From: Paracoccaceae bacterium
Lineage (GTDB): Bacteria; Pseudomonadota; Alphaproteobacteria; Rhodobacterales; Rhodobacteraceae
DNA length: 64,000 bases
Direction: 5' to 3'
Assembly: GCA_022448245.1 (NCBI GenBank)
Contig: JAKVCO010000006.1
Span: 62,001-126,000, forward strand
Below the pieces are notes generated by a model that did not search any database, was not told the DNA's origin, and was given only the letters and a program-made list of their open reading frames with translations. Positions 1-8,695 of the stretch are shown here, piece by piece (position 1 is the stretch's first letter; every line of letters starts with the position of its first letter). Both the position numbers and the translations under genes were made by a program.

Positions 1-1471
1 GCAGCTCGGTCTTGAGGACTTTGCCGTAGTTGTTCTTCGGAAGCGCGTCGACTACGTGGTACTCTTTAGGTGCCTTGAAGCGCGCGATATTGGCGCGGCA
101 ATGGGCGTCGAGCTCTGCCGGATCAAGCGCGCCCTCGATCGCCACGAAGGCCACCACCGCCTCGCCCCACTCGGGATCCTTGCGCCCCACAACAGCCACC
201 TCTTTCACAGAAGGGTGTGTAAGGAGCGCTTCCTCCACCTCACGTGGGTAGACATTTGAGCCCCCGGAGATGATGAGGTCCTTCGAGCGATCCACCAGCG
301 TCACATAGCCATCAGCGTCCATGTGGCCCATGTCACCCGTCCAAAGCCAACCGTTCTTGATCGTCTTCGCCGTGGCCTTGGGGTTCTCCCAATAGCCCAG
401 CATCACGGTAGAGCCTTCGACGACGATCTCCCCCACCTCGCCGTAGGGCAGTTCAGTTCCCGCCTCATCCACAATCTTCACCCGCACGACCGACTGCGCC
501 GTGCCCACGGACGCAAGTCGCTCGCACCATCTAGGATGGTCGCGGTCTGCAATATCCGCACGGGACAGGGCGGTGATCGCCATAGGGCACTCCCCTTGGC
601 CGTAAACCTGCAGGAAGCGTGGCCCGAGGGTGGAGACAGCCTCTTCGATGTCGTTTAGGTACATCGGCCCGCCCGCATAGACGATGGACCGCAACCCCTC
701 CCCCGTCTCGCCAGAGGCCACTGCATGGTCGATCAGACGTCGTACCATCGTCGGCGCGGCAAACATGTGCACGCTGTCCAGCTCCCGCGCGAGGGCGAAA
801 ATCTCGGCCGGTTGGAACCCGCCTGACACTGGCACCACGTGGCGCGCGCCTTTGATGACATGCATGAAGTTGTAGATTCCCGCCGCGTGGCTCATGGGGG
901 CCGCGTAAAGCACAGCATCCTCGGCATGCACCTCATCGACATCTGCAAAATAGCTCAGCGCCATCGCCTCAATGGTGCGTGCGCCCATCATCACGCCTTT
1001 GGGCCGGCCTGTTGTGCCCGAGGTATAAAACAGCCACGTCAGCGCCTCGGGCCCCATAGGCACGGGCGCCTCCAATGGCGCGTGATCGTATAGCTGGGCC
1101 ATCTCGCTCGCGTCGATCTTGGGCTCAAAGTGGAGATCAGCGGCCACATCGTCAGAGACAAAAGCGAGGGAGGCGCCTGAGTTCTCGAGGATCCATTCAG
1201 CCTCCCGCACGTGCAGCTTGCCGTTGATGGGCACTGCCGCCGCACCCGCGAACCAGATCGCGTAGAACGCCTCCAGATATTCCGTTCGATTGGTCATGAA
1301 GATGGCCACGCGGTCGCCGGGCCCAATGCCACGCTGGGCGAGCCAGCCACCAATCGACGCCGCGCGAGACGCGAAGGCAGCATAGGTCGCCACAAGCTCC
1401 GTCCCGCGCATCAACGCGGGCGCTTTCGGGGATCTTAGCGCCGCCCTGATGAGCCATTCTGCTGGGTTCAT
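1..1471 (-). CDS. AMP-dependent acyl-CoA synthetase/ligase, 3' end cut by window edge
   Basis: An open frame runs from ATG at 1471 to the left edge (490 codons seen) and translates to an ANL-superfamily adenylating enzyme that activates a carboxylic acid to acyl-AMP and then acyl-CoA. Seen: the phosphate-binding loop TSGTTGRPKG around residues 149-158, the A8-type TGDMG turn, and near the edge NYGKVLKTEL, whose first Lys is the catalytic lysine. Only about the last 10-20 residues should be missing. The acid substrate cannot be read from the sequence; medium-chain, aryl or malonyl-type ligases are all possible. It is divergent from the GFA-like gene with 79 bases between them. Confidence 0.88.
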   Translation of the reverse strand, partial: MNPAEWLIRAALRSPKAPALMRGTELVATYAAFASRAASIGGWLAQRGIGPGDRVAIFMTNRTEYLEAFYAIWFAGAAAVPINGKLHVREAEWILENSGASLAFVSDDVAADLHFEPKIDASEMAQLYDHAPLEAPVPMGPEALTWLFYTSGTTGRPKGVMMGARTIEAMALSYFADVDEVHAEDAVLYAAPMSHAAGIYNFMHVIKGARHVVPVSGGFQPAEIFALARELDSVHMFAAPTMVRRLIDHAVASGETGEGLRSIVYAGGPMYLNDIEEAVSTLGPRFLQVYGQGECPMAITALSRADIADRDHPRWCERLASVGTAQSVVRVKIVDEAGTELPYGEVGEIVVEGSTVMLGYWENPKATAKTIKNGWLWTGDMGHMDADGYVTLVDRSKDLIISGGSNVYPREVEEALLTHPSVKEVAVVGRKDPEWGEAVVAFVAIEGALDPAELDAHCRANIARFKAPKEYHVVDALPKNNYGKVLKTEL

Positions 1472-1550
1472 GACGTCCCTCCTGGCGGGACCATGCCCCT
1501 CTCGCTGCGCGATTTCCAGACTTGACCCGAAGCAGTTGCGCCGTCACCCA

Positions 1551-1982
1551 ATGCACATGACGATTACGACTGGGTCCTACCACTGCGGCGAAACCACATG
1601 GGAATACAGCGGCGCGCCCGTCTGGTCCGGCTATTGCCACTGCGATGATTGCCGACGCAATTGCGATGCGCCTTTGGTGGCGTGGCTGGGCGTGCCTCTC
1701 GAAAGCTTCCGCTGGACGGGATCGGCCCCTGTGACGCGGCTGAGCTGTCCGGGGTGCAAACGCCATTTCTGCGATACCTGCGGCACCCCGCTGGGCTTAG
1801 GGGCAGATCACTACCCGGGCGACATGCATCTCTACGCGGCCTCGCTAGAGGACCCGACGCAGTTCACGCCCGAGTTTCACGTCTTTTGGAGCGCCAAGCT
1901 CCCATGGCTCGCCATGGACGACGATCTGCCGAAATACGACACCTCGCTCGCCGACTCAGCGCCGGAGCTGCGCGAGCGCTAG
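1551..1982 (+). CDS. GFA/CENP-V family zinc protein
   Basis: A 143-residue protein of the glutathione-dependent formaldehyde-activating enzyme (Mss4-like) fold. The zinc ligands are visible as three cysteine groups: YHCG near residue 12, YCHCDDC near 27-32, and CPGCKRHFCDTCG near 65-77. Family members mostly have unknown substrates, so formaldehyde metabolism is not implied. The frame is open upstream to 1449, but homologues begin close to the first Cys, so ATG 1551 (or ATG 1557) is preferred. Its TAG stop shares the palindrome CTAG with the stop of the convergent nrdJ. Confidence 0.8.
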   Translation: MHMTITTGSYHCGETTWEYSGAPVWSGYCHCDDCRRNCDAPLVAWLGVPLESFRWTGSAPVTRLSCPGCKRHFCDTCGTPLGLGADHYPGDMHLYAASLEDPTQFTPEFHVFWSAKLPWLAMDDDLPKYDTSLADSAPELRER

Positions 1983-4261
1983 CCGCATTTTGAAAAGCCG
2001 CAATTGGCGCAGGTCATGCACCCCTCAACCATGCGCATCTCGTAGCTGCCACAACTGGAGCACGCAGGCCCCTTCGGCGCATTCATCTGGTGAACCTCGG
2101 CCTGGGGGTCTGTCTTCAGCCCCATCCCCTCGCCCGCGATGAACCCGATGGAGATCAGGTGCTGCTCGATGACGCCACCAATGGCCGCGAGGATCGAGGG
2201 CACGTATTTGCCCTTCATCCAAGCGCCGCCGCGTGGATCAAAGACGGCCTTGAGCTCTTCCACGACGAAGGACACGTCGCCACCCCGACGGAACACCGCT
2301 GAGATCATGCGCGTCAGCGCAACCGTCCACGCAAAATGCTCCATGTTCTTCGAGTTCACGAAGATCTCGAACGGACGGCGCTGGGTGCCGTGCACGATGT
2401 CATTGATCGTGATGTAGAGCGCGTGCTCGCTGTCGGGCCACTTGAGCTTGTAGGTCGATCCCTCAAGCGCTGCCGGGCGGTCGAGAGGTTCGCTCAGATG
2501 CACGATGTCCGCCCCGCCAGCAGGGATGTCCTTCATGGCGACCTCGGTCACATCAGCAGGCTTCTCATCGGACACACTCAGCACCGATCCCGTCACATCG
2601 TTCGGACGGTAGGTGGTGCAGCCCTTACAGCCCTGATCCCAAGCGGCCATGTAGACGTCTTTGAAATCCTCGAAAGAGATATCCGCCGGGCAGTTGATCG
2701 TCTTCGAGATGGAGCTGTCGACCCAACGCTGCGCTGCCGCCTGCATGCGGACATGTTCGAGCGGCGGCAGCGTCTGCGCGTTCACGAAATACTCGGGCAG
2801 CGGTTCGTCGCCCTTCAGGTCGCGCCACATCTGCACGGCGTAGTCTACGACTTCCTCTTCGGTCTTCGACCCATCCGGCTGCAGAACCTTGCGTGTGTAG
2901 GCGTAAGCAAAGACCGGCTCGATACCCGAGGACACGTTGCCCGCATAAAGGGAGATCGTCCCCGTGGGCGCGATCGACGTGACCAAAGCGTTGCGGATCC
3001 CGTACTTGGCCACCGCCTCGCGCACATCTTCATCCATGCCCTGCATAGTCTCCGACGCGAGATACGCATCACGATCAAAGAGCGGGAAGGCGCCCTTCTC
3101 ACCCGCCAAATGCGCCGAGGCCAGATACGCGGCGCGCGCGATCTGGTGCAGCCAGCGATCTGTCAGACGCGCCGCCTCCTCGGACCCATAGCGGGAGCCG
3201 ACCATAAGGAGCGCGTCTGCCAGGCCCGTGACCCCCAGACCGATCCGTCGCTTGGCCTCGGCCTCCCGCTGTTGGGCCTCAAGCGGGAAACGCGAGGCAT
3301 CAACAACGTTGTCCATCATGCGAACAGCCGTCGTTACCAGCTCAGCCAGTGCCTCTTCGTCCAGCGACGCGCCATCCGAGAACGGCTCCGGCACCAAGCG
3401 CGCAAGGTTGATGGAGCCCAAGAGGCACGCACCATAAGGCGGAAGCGGCTGCTCCCCACAGGGGTTTGTGGCCGCAATCGTCTCGCAATAGTTCAGGTTA
3501 TTGGCTTGATTGATACGGTCGATGAAGATCACACCGGGCTCAGCGTAATCGAACGTCGACTGCATGATCTTGTCCCAAAGATCGCGCGCACGGATCGTGC
3601 GGTAGACCTTGCCGTTGAAGACAAGATCCCAATCCGCGTCCGTCTTTACCGCGTCCATGAACGGATCGGTCACCAGTACGGAGACGTTAAACATCCTGAG
3701 ACGCGCGGCGTCGGACTTCGCCTCGATGAAATACTCGATATCGGGGTGATCACAGCGCAGCACGGCCATCATCGCTCCGCGCCGCGAACCTGCCGACATG
3801 ATCGTCCGGCACATGGCATCCCACACATCCATGAAGCTCAGCGGGCCCGACGCGTCTGCAGCCACGCCTTTCACATCCGCACCCTTGGGCCGGATCGTGG
3901 AGAAATCATACCCGATGCCGCCGCCCTGCTGCATCGTCAGCGCGGCTTCTTTCAGCATGTCGAAGATGCCGCCCATGTCGTCGGGGATCGTGCCCATGAC
4001 GAAGCAGTTGAACAGCGTCACTTTGCGCCCGGTGCCCGCGCCCGCGGTGATCCGACCAGCCGGCAGGAAACGGAAGTCAGACAGCGCCTCGTAGAACGGC
4101 GCCTCGTACTCAGCCGCGTTTTTCTCAACGCTGGCGAGATCGCGGGCCACACGTGTCCACGTATCCTCCACGCTTTCATCAAGCGCGGTACCGTCAGCCT
4201 CTTTCAGGCGGTACTTCATGTCCCAGATTTGCTCTGCGATGGGCGCGGTGAAGCGGGTCAT
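1979..4261 (-). CDS. nrdJ: Adenosylcobalamin-dependent (class II) ribonucleotide reductase
   Basis: A 760-residue B12-dependent ribonucleotide reductase that makes deoxynucleotides with an adenosylcobalamin-derived radical. Seen: NPCGEQPLPPYG at residues 266-277, with thiyl Cys268 and the catalytic Asn266/Glu270; redox cysteines expected at Cys86 (LFNC) and Cys279 (GACLLGS); and a C-terminal Cys-rich zinc ribbon ending CANCGFSKCG. The frame extends four codons to a TTG at 4273, but that codon lies in the Shine-Dalgarno TTGAGGATAGCC just before ATG 4261, so ATG is the start. No class I genes or cobalamin riboswitch are seen nearby. It is divergent from the DUF1489 gene, and NrdR-like boxes lie between them. 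Confidence 0.95.
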   Translation of the reverse strand: MTRFTAPIAEQIWDMKYRLKEADGTALDESVEDTWTRVARDLASVEKNAAEYEAPFYEALSDFRFLPAGRITAGAGTGRKVTLFNCFVMGTIPDDMGGIFDMLKEAALTMQQGGGIGYDFSTIRPKGADVKGVAADASGPLSFMDVWDAMCRTIMSAGSRRGAMMAVLRCDHPDIEYFIEAKSDAARLRMFNVSVLVTDPFMDAVKTDADWDLVFNGKVYRTIRARDLWDKIMQSTFDYAEPGVIFIDRINQANNLNYCETIAATNPCGEQPLPPYGACLLGSINLARLVPEPFSDGASLDEEALAELVTTAVRMMDNVVDASRFPLEAQQREAEAKRRIGLGVTGLADALLMVGSRYGSEEAARLTDRWLHQIARAAYLASAHLAGEKGAFPLFDRDAYLASETMQGMDEDVREAVAKYGIRNALVTSIAPTGTISLYAGNVSSGIEPVFAYAYTRKVLQPDGSKTEEEVVDYAVQMWRDLKGDEPLPEYFVNAQTLPPLEHVRMQAAAQRWVDSSISKTINCPADISFEDFKDVYMAAWDQGCKGCTTYRPNDVTGSVLSVSDEKPADVTEVAMKDIPAGGADIVHLSEPLDRPAALEGSTYKLKWPDSEHALYITINDIVHGTQRRPFEIFVNSKNMEHFAWTVALTRMISAVFRRGGDVSFVVEELKAVFDPRGGAWMKGKYVPSILAAIGGVIEQHLISIGFIAGEGMGLKTDPQAEVHQMNAPKGPACSSCGSYEMRMVEGCMTCANCGFSKCG

Positions 4262-4322
4262 GGCTATCCTCAATATCTAGCGTCAGGGGGCGCAGGTAGT
4301 GCGGGTCTAGGGAAAGGCCACC

Positions 4323-4334
4323 ACATCTAGATGT
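4323..4334. promoter_or_regulatory. Perfect 12-bp palindrome in the nrdJ/DUF1489 divergent promoter
   Basis: ACATCTAGATGT is a perfect palindrome whose centre lies 34 bases from the centre of the NrdR-like box at 4355-4370. Its outer half-sites (CCACAT / ATGTAG) partly match NrdR box arms but the AT core does not. It may be a second, weaker operator site for the same regulator. Confidence 0.35.
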
Positions 4335-4354
4335 AGCTTTTCCCCGAGTGGGAA

Positions 4355-4370
4355 TCGCAATATAATGTGT
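4355..4370. promoter_or_regulatory. NrdR-like box overlapping a TATAAT -10 element
   Basis: Read on the minus strand this is ACACATTATATTGCGA, which matches 13 of 16 positions of the published NrdR box (ACACWATATATWGTGT). On the plus strand it contains TATAAT at 4361-4366, a consensus -10 for the DUF1489 gene with a poor -35 (TTTTCC, 4338-4343). A related sequence, CCACTAGATATGGTAG, follows at 4373-4388. Position between divergent nrdJ and DUF1489 fits ATP/dATP-controlled repression by NrdR, a family known to bind paired boxes at nrd promoters. Confidence 0.45.
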
Positions 4371-4392
4371 GTCCACTAGATATGGTAGGCAA

Positions 4393-4812
4393 ATGATCCA
4401 TCTCATCAAGTTATCTGTCGGCACTGAAAGCTACGGTGATCTGGCCCGCTGGCAGGAGATGCGCAGCAAAGAAATGCCAGACGCCCTGCCCCGTCATGTG
4501 ACCCGCATGTGGCCCAAGCGAGAGGCCGAGGTGCTCGACGGCGGCTCGATGTACTGGGTCATCAAAGGCGCCGTTCTGTGCCGTCAGCGGATCATTCGCC
4601 TTGATGAAGTCATCGGGCACGACGGGATCCGCCGTTGCGCCATCGTGCTCGACCCCGAGCTCGTGCGCACTGCGCCCGCGCCACGCCGCCCATTCCAAGG
4701 CTGGCGATACCTCAAGCCCGAGGACGCGCCCGCCGACCTCTCCAGCACCGAAACGCGCGAAGAACTGCCGCCGTCGCTCGAGATGAAGCTCTCTGAGATC
4801 GGCGTTCTATAG
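4393..4812 (+). CDS. DUF1489 family protein
   Basis: A 139-residue protein beginning MIHLIKLSVG and matching the alphaproteobacterial DUF1489 family of unknown function. It has no signal peptide or membrane segment and looks cytosolic. An upstream in-frame ATG at 4369 lies beside the TATAAT at 4361-4366, which is too close for a transcribed start, so 4393 is chosen. It is divergent from nrdJ and shares its control region; whether it acts in nucleotide reduction is only suggested by that position. Confidence 0.8.
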   Translation: MIHLIKLSVGTESYGDLARWQEMRSKEMPDALPRHVTRMWPKREAEVLDGGSMYWVIKGAVLCRQRIIRLDEVIGHDGIRRCAIVLDPELVRTAPAPRRPFQGWRYLKPEDAPADLSSTETREELPPSLEMKLSEIGVL

Positions 4813-4834
4813 GCCCGCGACATTCTGACTATGT

Positions 4835-4855
4835 GCGATGGGCGATGGGCGATGG
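4835..4855. repeat. Three tandem copies of GCGATGG
   Basis: The heptamer GCGATGG is repeated three times without mismatch directly after the DUF1489 stop. It is intergenic as far as I can see, upstream of the 28-codon ORF at 4894. Confidence 0.8.
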
Positions 4856-4893
4856 GCGCCTAGATCGCTCCCGACACAAATGGGAGAATTTAA

Positions 4894-4980
4894 TTGTCAG
4901 TGCCTGAAATCCGCATCGTCATGGGCGTGATTGTCGTGCTTTTCGCCTGCGCAGCCTTCTTCAGCTCCGGCGATCACTAG
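4894..4980 (+). CDS. Candidate 28-residue membrane microprotein
   Basis: A short frame with a TTG start preceded at good distance by GGGAG (4883-4887) encodes MSVPEIRIVMGVIVVLFACA followed by a short polar tail ending SSGDH. One hydrophobic stretch (residues 9-23) would span a membrane. Nothing else is coded between the DUF1489 gene and hisG, which supports a real small gene, but no family is recognised and the non-ATG start weakens the case. Confidence 0.35.
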   Translation: MSVPEIRIVMGVIVVLFACAAFFSSGDH

Positions 4981-5027
4981 ATCAACATCCTCGAAAAACT
5001 GCAGCCCGCTAAAGCGGCGTCCGACAC

Positions 5028-5714
5028 CTAAGTCAGGCGCGCCTTCACCTCGTTCAGTGCGGCAACATCTGCCGCGCTGAACGCAGCCGTCTGCGACACC
5101 CACAAGCACGCTTGCGATTGATGGATCAAACCATCCTCGAGGATGCGGAGATGGTTGGCGCGCAGCGTCTCACCCGTACTCGTAATGTCTGCGATGGCCT
5201 CGGCTGTCTCGTTCTTCACGGTGCCCTCAGTGGCGCCCTGACTATCGACCAGCTGGTAGTCTGCCACGCCATGTTCGGCCAAGAAGTGCCGCACCATCCG
5301 GTGGTACTTGGTGGCGATCCTCAGGCGGAACCCGTGGCGCGCGCGGAACATGGCGGCCACGGCATCCAGGTCGTGGAGCGTTGTGCAATCCGTCCAGAAT
5401 GCGGGCACCGCGATTATGAGGTCCGCATGGCCAAAGCCCATGGGCGCGAGGCGGGCGACCTTTTCTTCCCAAAGCGCAAGTTTCTCATGGATCAGGTCCG
5501 AGCCTGTCACGCCAAGGTGGATCCGCCCAGCGGAGAGCTCCCGCGGGATCTCCCCCGCGCTCAGAAGCACCATCTCAACCCCGTCGATACCGTCGACGCG
5601 GCCCACGTACTCGCGGTCATTGCCAGCCTTCGACAGCTGGATGCCACGGTCCGCAAACCACTTGAACGTATCGGCCATGAGCCGGCCCTTGGAGGGAACA
5701 CCCAGCTTGATCAT
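5028..5714 (-). CDS. hisG: ATP phosphoribosyltransferase, short form
   Basis: A 228-residue short-form HisG, catalysing ATP plus PRPP to phosphoribosyl-ATP, the first step of histidine synthesis. The length and the absence of the C-terminal ACT-like domain mark the short form, which needs HisZ for activity and feedback control. Seen: GVPSKGRL at the N-terminus and the PRPP-binding stretch DSQGATEGTVKNE around residues 158-170. ATG 5714 overlaps the hisZ stop as ATGA, so HisZ and HisG are translationally coupled. Confidence 0.95.
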   Translation of the reverse strand: MIKLGVPSKGRLMADTFKWFADRGIQLSKAGNDREYVGRVDGIDGVEMVLLSAGEIPRELSAGRIHLGVTGSDLIHEKLALWEEKVARLAPMGFGHADLIIAVPAFWTDCTTLHDLDAVAAMFRARHGFRLRIATKYHRMVRHFLAEHGVADYQLVDSQGATEGTVKNETAEAIADITSTGETLRANHLRILEDGLIHQSQACLWVSQTAAFSAADVAALNEVKARLT

Positions 5715-6754
5715 GCGCGTGCCCTCAAATCGGTGACGAGGTCGGGCCGGATCACGCCGCCCAGCGCGGGCACAGCCCGGCCCTGCCCCAGAACGCGGGT
5801 CAGCGCGTCATAGCGCCCGCCTGTGGCGATGGCAGGCATGTCTTCTGCCGTGAAACCGAAAACGAAGCCGTCGTAATATTCCATGGACGTACGCCCGTAG
5901 GTGACCTCGAAATCGAGCGCGCCCGGGGCGATCCCAACTTCTTCGAGCGCCGCCACACGGGCACGCAACTGCGCGAGGGGCGCCTCGATGGCAGACATGG
6001 TCTCAGCCGCTTTGCCCAGCGCGCTGAGCGCCTCGGGGAGCGGGCCTGCAATGGCCATCAACGCCTCAAGAGCGGCGCGTTCGCCCGCGTCGAGACGAGG
6101 GGCCGCCGCATCGTCCTGCATCAGCGCCGTCCGGTCGCTGACGTCGCCCGCGCTCCGCAGACCGATTTCGGGCCCGGTGACGACGTCTTGAGGCAGTGTG
6201 AGAGGCGTCGAATAGCGATCAAGAAGCGCGCGGAAACGCGCGGGCCGCCACAAGTGACGCATCAGCGCAGCTTTGCGATGCGGGGTCGTCTCAAGACCGC
6301 TCACTGCTGCACGCAAGATACCCATGTCGCCCATGACCGCGCGCAGCGGCAGATCCGCCAGCGCCTGATGGAAGGCTGCGAAGACCTGCGCTTCCACCCG
6401 CGCGGCATCGCTGCCGTCAAAGATCTCGTAGCCCACCTGCGGATACTCGTTCGGACGATCTGTCTCTTCCTCCTGGCGGCGGAAAACGGGGCCGGCATAG
6501 GTATAGCGCGCGGGCTCGGAGTTCTCGGCCATGTGCATCTGCACGACCGGCACGGTGAAGTCCGGGCGCAGCATCTGTTCGCCGCGCAGCGGATCGTGGG
6601 TCACATAGGCGCGCCCCCGGATATCTTCGCCATAAAGATCAAGGAGCGTGTCGGCCGGTTGCAGGATGCCCGCCTCGATCCGCTGGGCGCCGAGCCCCTC
6701 GAACCGCTCTAGAAGCGTCTGCGTCTCCGCCCGTATTGCGGCTTCACGCGCCAC
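5711..6754 (-). CDS. hisZ: ATP phosphoribosyltransferase regulatory subunit
   Basis: HisZ, 347 residues, is a catalytically inactive histidyl-tRNA synthetase paralogue that forms the hetero-octamer with HisG. Seen: class II fold motifs such as [20 protein letters not shown] and [12 protein letters not shown], and the late [12 protein letters not shown] stretch, but no HisRS anticodon-binding domain. The frame is open to 6874, yet the first 40 codons lie inside hisS. The GTG at 6754 (residues [12 protein letters not shown]) is the natural start and overlaps the hisS stop by 11 bases. Confidence 0.92.
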   Translation of the reverse strand: MAREAAIRAETQTLLERFEGLGAQRIEAGILQPADTLLDLYGEDIRGRAYVTHDPLRGEQMLRPDFTVPVVQMHMAENSEPARYTYAGPVFRRQEEETDRPNEYPQVGYEIFDGSDAARVEAQVFAAFHQALADLPLRAVMGDMGILRAAVSGLETTPHRKAALMRHLWRPARFRALLDRYSTPLTLPQDVVTGPEIGLRSAGDVSDRTALMQDDAAAPRLDAGERAALEALMAIAGPLPEALSALGKAAETMSAIEAPLAQLRARVAALEEVGIAPGALDFEVTYGRTSMEYYDGFVFGFTAEDMPAIATGGRYDALTRVLGQGRAVPALGGVIRPDLVTDLRARA

Positions 6755-8429
6755 GGGCCGCCTCGAGCATCTTGGCGACTTCTGCCACCAGATCACCGCG
6801 CGCCACTTCGATCTGGGAGGGCCGTGCCTTCCATTCCTCAAGCGTCGCGTCTTTGGCGGCCTCGGCACCTGCAACGAGGTCCTTCAGTTGGACTACATCG
6901 CGGTCGGCCTCGTCGGAGCCCTGGATGACCGCCACGAGGGAGCCCCGGCGGTCCGCGTATTTCATCTGGTTCCCGAAGTTCTTCGGATTGCCGAGGTAAA
7001 CCTCCGCCCGGATGCCCGCACTGCGAAGCTCCGCCACCATTTTCTGATATTCAGCCATGCGATCGCGATCCATCACAGTGACGACGACGGGCCCCTCGGC
7101 CTCACCCGTTGTCCGCCCCTTGGAGCGCAGTGCCGCCAGAAGGCGGTCCACCCCGATGGAGACGCCGGTCGCGGGCACTTCCTGACCCGTGAAGCGCTTC
7201 ACGAGGTCGTCGTAGCGTCCGCCGCCGGCAACTGAGCCGAACTGAACCGTCTGGCCCTTCTCGTTCTGCACATCGAAAGTCAGCTCCGCCTCATAGACAG
7301 GGCCTGTGTAGTACCCTAGCCCGCGCACGACAGACGGGTCGATCACGATGCGATCGGGGCCGTAGCCTTGGGCCTCAAGCAAGTCCGCGATTTGGTACAG
7401 TTCATCTATACCCTTTGCCCCCACTTCCGATGCTCCAACGACCTCATGGAGCACTCGAAATGTAGCGACCATCGTTGAGCGCGTAGGTATTAACTCGCCA
7501 CTCGCTGCAATCGAGCGTTCCAAGTCTTCGATAATCCTCGGGACGACCGATTTGAGAGAGGTCAATCCGTCCATGATACCAGACGGAAGAAGAGAACTCT
7601 CCGTGTCGGTAGACGCGCTACCGGCGCGATGTTTTTCGACCTCATTTATCTGCGTTTCAAGCAGCTCCTTGATACGCAGGGGTGCATCAACAAACCGCAT
7701 GATCGCATCTATTTGCGCCTCGCTCAGCCCAGCCCCCTTGGTGAAGTCACCGCTTTCGTCTTTGCGGCCTTCGCCCAGCAGCGCTCGCACGCCGTCGGGA
7801 CCGAGGCGATCAAGCTTGTCGATGGCGCGCAGGACGATGCCACGCTCGGCTTCTTTGTCGTCGCCTGACAGGCCTGCCACTTCCATGACGCCATTCAAGA
7901 CTTTGCGGTTGTTCACGCGGATCACGTAGTCGCCGCGCGGGATGCCCACTGCCTCGAGCGTGTCGGACAGCATCGCGCAAATCTCTGCATCGGCGGCCAT
8001 AGAGGCTGTGCCCACGGTATCTGCATCACATTGATAAAACTGGCGATAGCGACCGGGGCCGGGCTTTTCATTGCGCCAAACCGGGCCCATCGCATAGCGG
8101 CGATAGGGCGTCGGCAGGTCATTGCGATACTGCGCGTAGACCCGCGCGAGAGGCGCCGTCATGTCATAGCGCAGCGCCACCCAATCGCTGTCCTCCTCCT
8201 GCCAGGCAAAGACACCCTCATTCGGACGGTCCACATCCGGCAGAAATTTACCCAGCGCTTCCACCGTTTCCACGGCCGAGGTCTCCAATGCGTCGAACCC
8301 ATAGCGATAGTAGACCTCAGCAATGGAGGCGAGCATCGCTGCACGCTCCGTCACCTCGGCTCCGAAATAATCGCGGAAACCCTTTGGCGTTTGCGCCTTG
8401 GGCTTGGGGGCTTTTTTCTGCTTTGCCAT
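6744..8429 (-). CDS. hisS: Histidyl-tRNA synthetase with an enlarged insertion domain
   Basis: A 561-residue class II aminoacyl-tRNA synthetase charging tRNA-His. Seen: [15 protein letters not shown] (86-100), motif 2 [20 protein letters not shown] (111-130), the HisA motif RGLGYYTG (369-376), motif 3 [13 protein letters not shown], and a C-terminal anticodon-binding domain. It is longer than the roughly 500 residues I expect for the family in this group. The excess sits at about residues 245-330 and its DNA is visibly less GC-rich than its flanks. Start ATG 8429 has GGAGGATCAG before it. It heads the hisS-hisZ-hisG operon. Confidence 0.93.
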   Translation of the reverse strand: MAKQKKAPKPKAQTPKGFRDYFGAEVTERAAMLASIAEVYYRYGFDALETSAVETVEALGKFLPDVDRPNEGVFAWQEEDSDWVALRYDMTAPLARVYAQYRNDLPTPYRRYAMGPVWRNEKPGPGRYRQFYQCDADTVGTASMAADAEICAMLSDTLEAVGIPRGDYVIRVNNRKVLNGVMEVAGLSGDDKEAERGIVLRAIDKLDRLGPDGVRALLGEGRKDESGDFTKGAGLSEAQIDAIMRFVDAPLRIKELLETQINEVEKHRAGSASTDTESSLLPSGIMDGLTSLKSVVPRIIEDLERSIAASGELIPTRSTMVATFRVLHEVVGASEVGAKGIDELYQIADLLEAQGYGPDRIVIDPSVVRGLGYYTGPVYEAELTFDVQNEKGQTVQFGSVAGGGRYDDLVKRFTGQEVPATGVSIGVDRLLAALRSKGRTTGEAEGPVVVTVMDRDRMAEYQKMVAELRSAGIRAEVYLGNPKNFGNQMKYADRRGSLVAVIQGSDEADRDVVQLKDLVAGAEAAKDATLEEWKARPSQIEVARGDLVAEVAKMLEAARGA

Positions 8430-8506
8430 CTGATCCTCCAGCGAGGCTGCCTTTACCGGCGTGCGCGCGACTTGGCAAACCGGCTTGCGCGTGGCAGGAC
8501 GCGCCT

Positions 8507-8695
8507 ATGAACGAAATCGAGGAAAAGCTGGCCCACTTGGAGCGCCTTGTCGACGATCTAAACGGGATTGTTGCGCGCCAGGATGGCGACATCGCGGTGC
8601 TTAAGCGCAAGGTCGCGATGTTGATGGAGCGCGAGGCCGCCCGAGAGGCGGACGGCGGCTTGATCCTCGGCGACGAGACGCCCCCGCACTACTAG
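8507..8695 (+). CDS. slyX: SlyX family coiled-coil protein
   Basis: A 62-residue acidic protein starting MNEIEEKLAHLERLVDDLN, with heptad spacing of Leu/Ile/Val through about residue 45, typical of the SlyX family (cytosolic coiled coil, function unknown). ATG 8507 is chosen; the upstream frame to 8288 lies in the hisS promoter and gene. Divergent from hisS, convergent with cbiX, with both stops inside one CTAG. Confidence 0.75.
   Translation: MNEIEEKLAHLERLVDDLNGIVARQDGDIAVLKRKVAMLMEREAAREADGGLILGDETPPHY

Noticed and set aside
2336-4330. A 664-codon plus-strand frame opposite nrdJ
   Set aside because: It is the antisense shadow of nrdJ in high-GC DNA; its translation is His/Arg-rich without any domain, while nrdJ is fully recognisable.
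4262-4392. Cobalamin riboswitch before nrdJ
   Set aside because: The leader is short and lacks the conserved B12-box core; the region is better explained by protein-binding palindromes.
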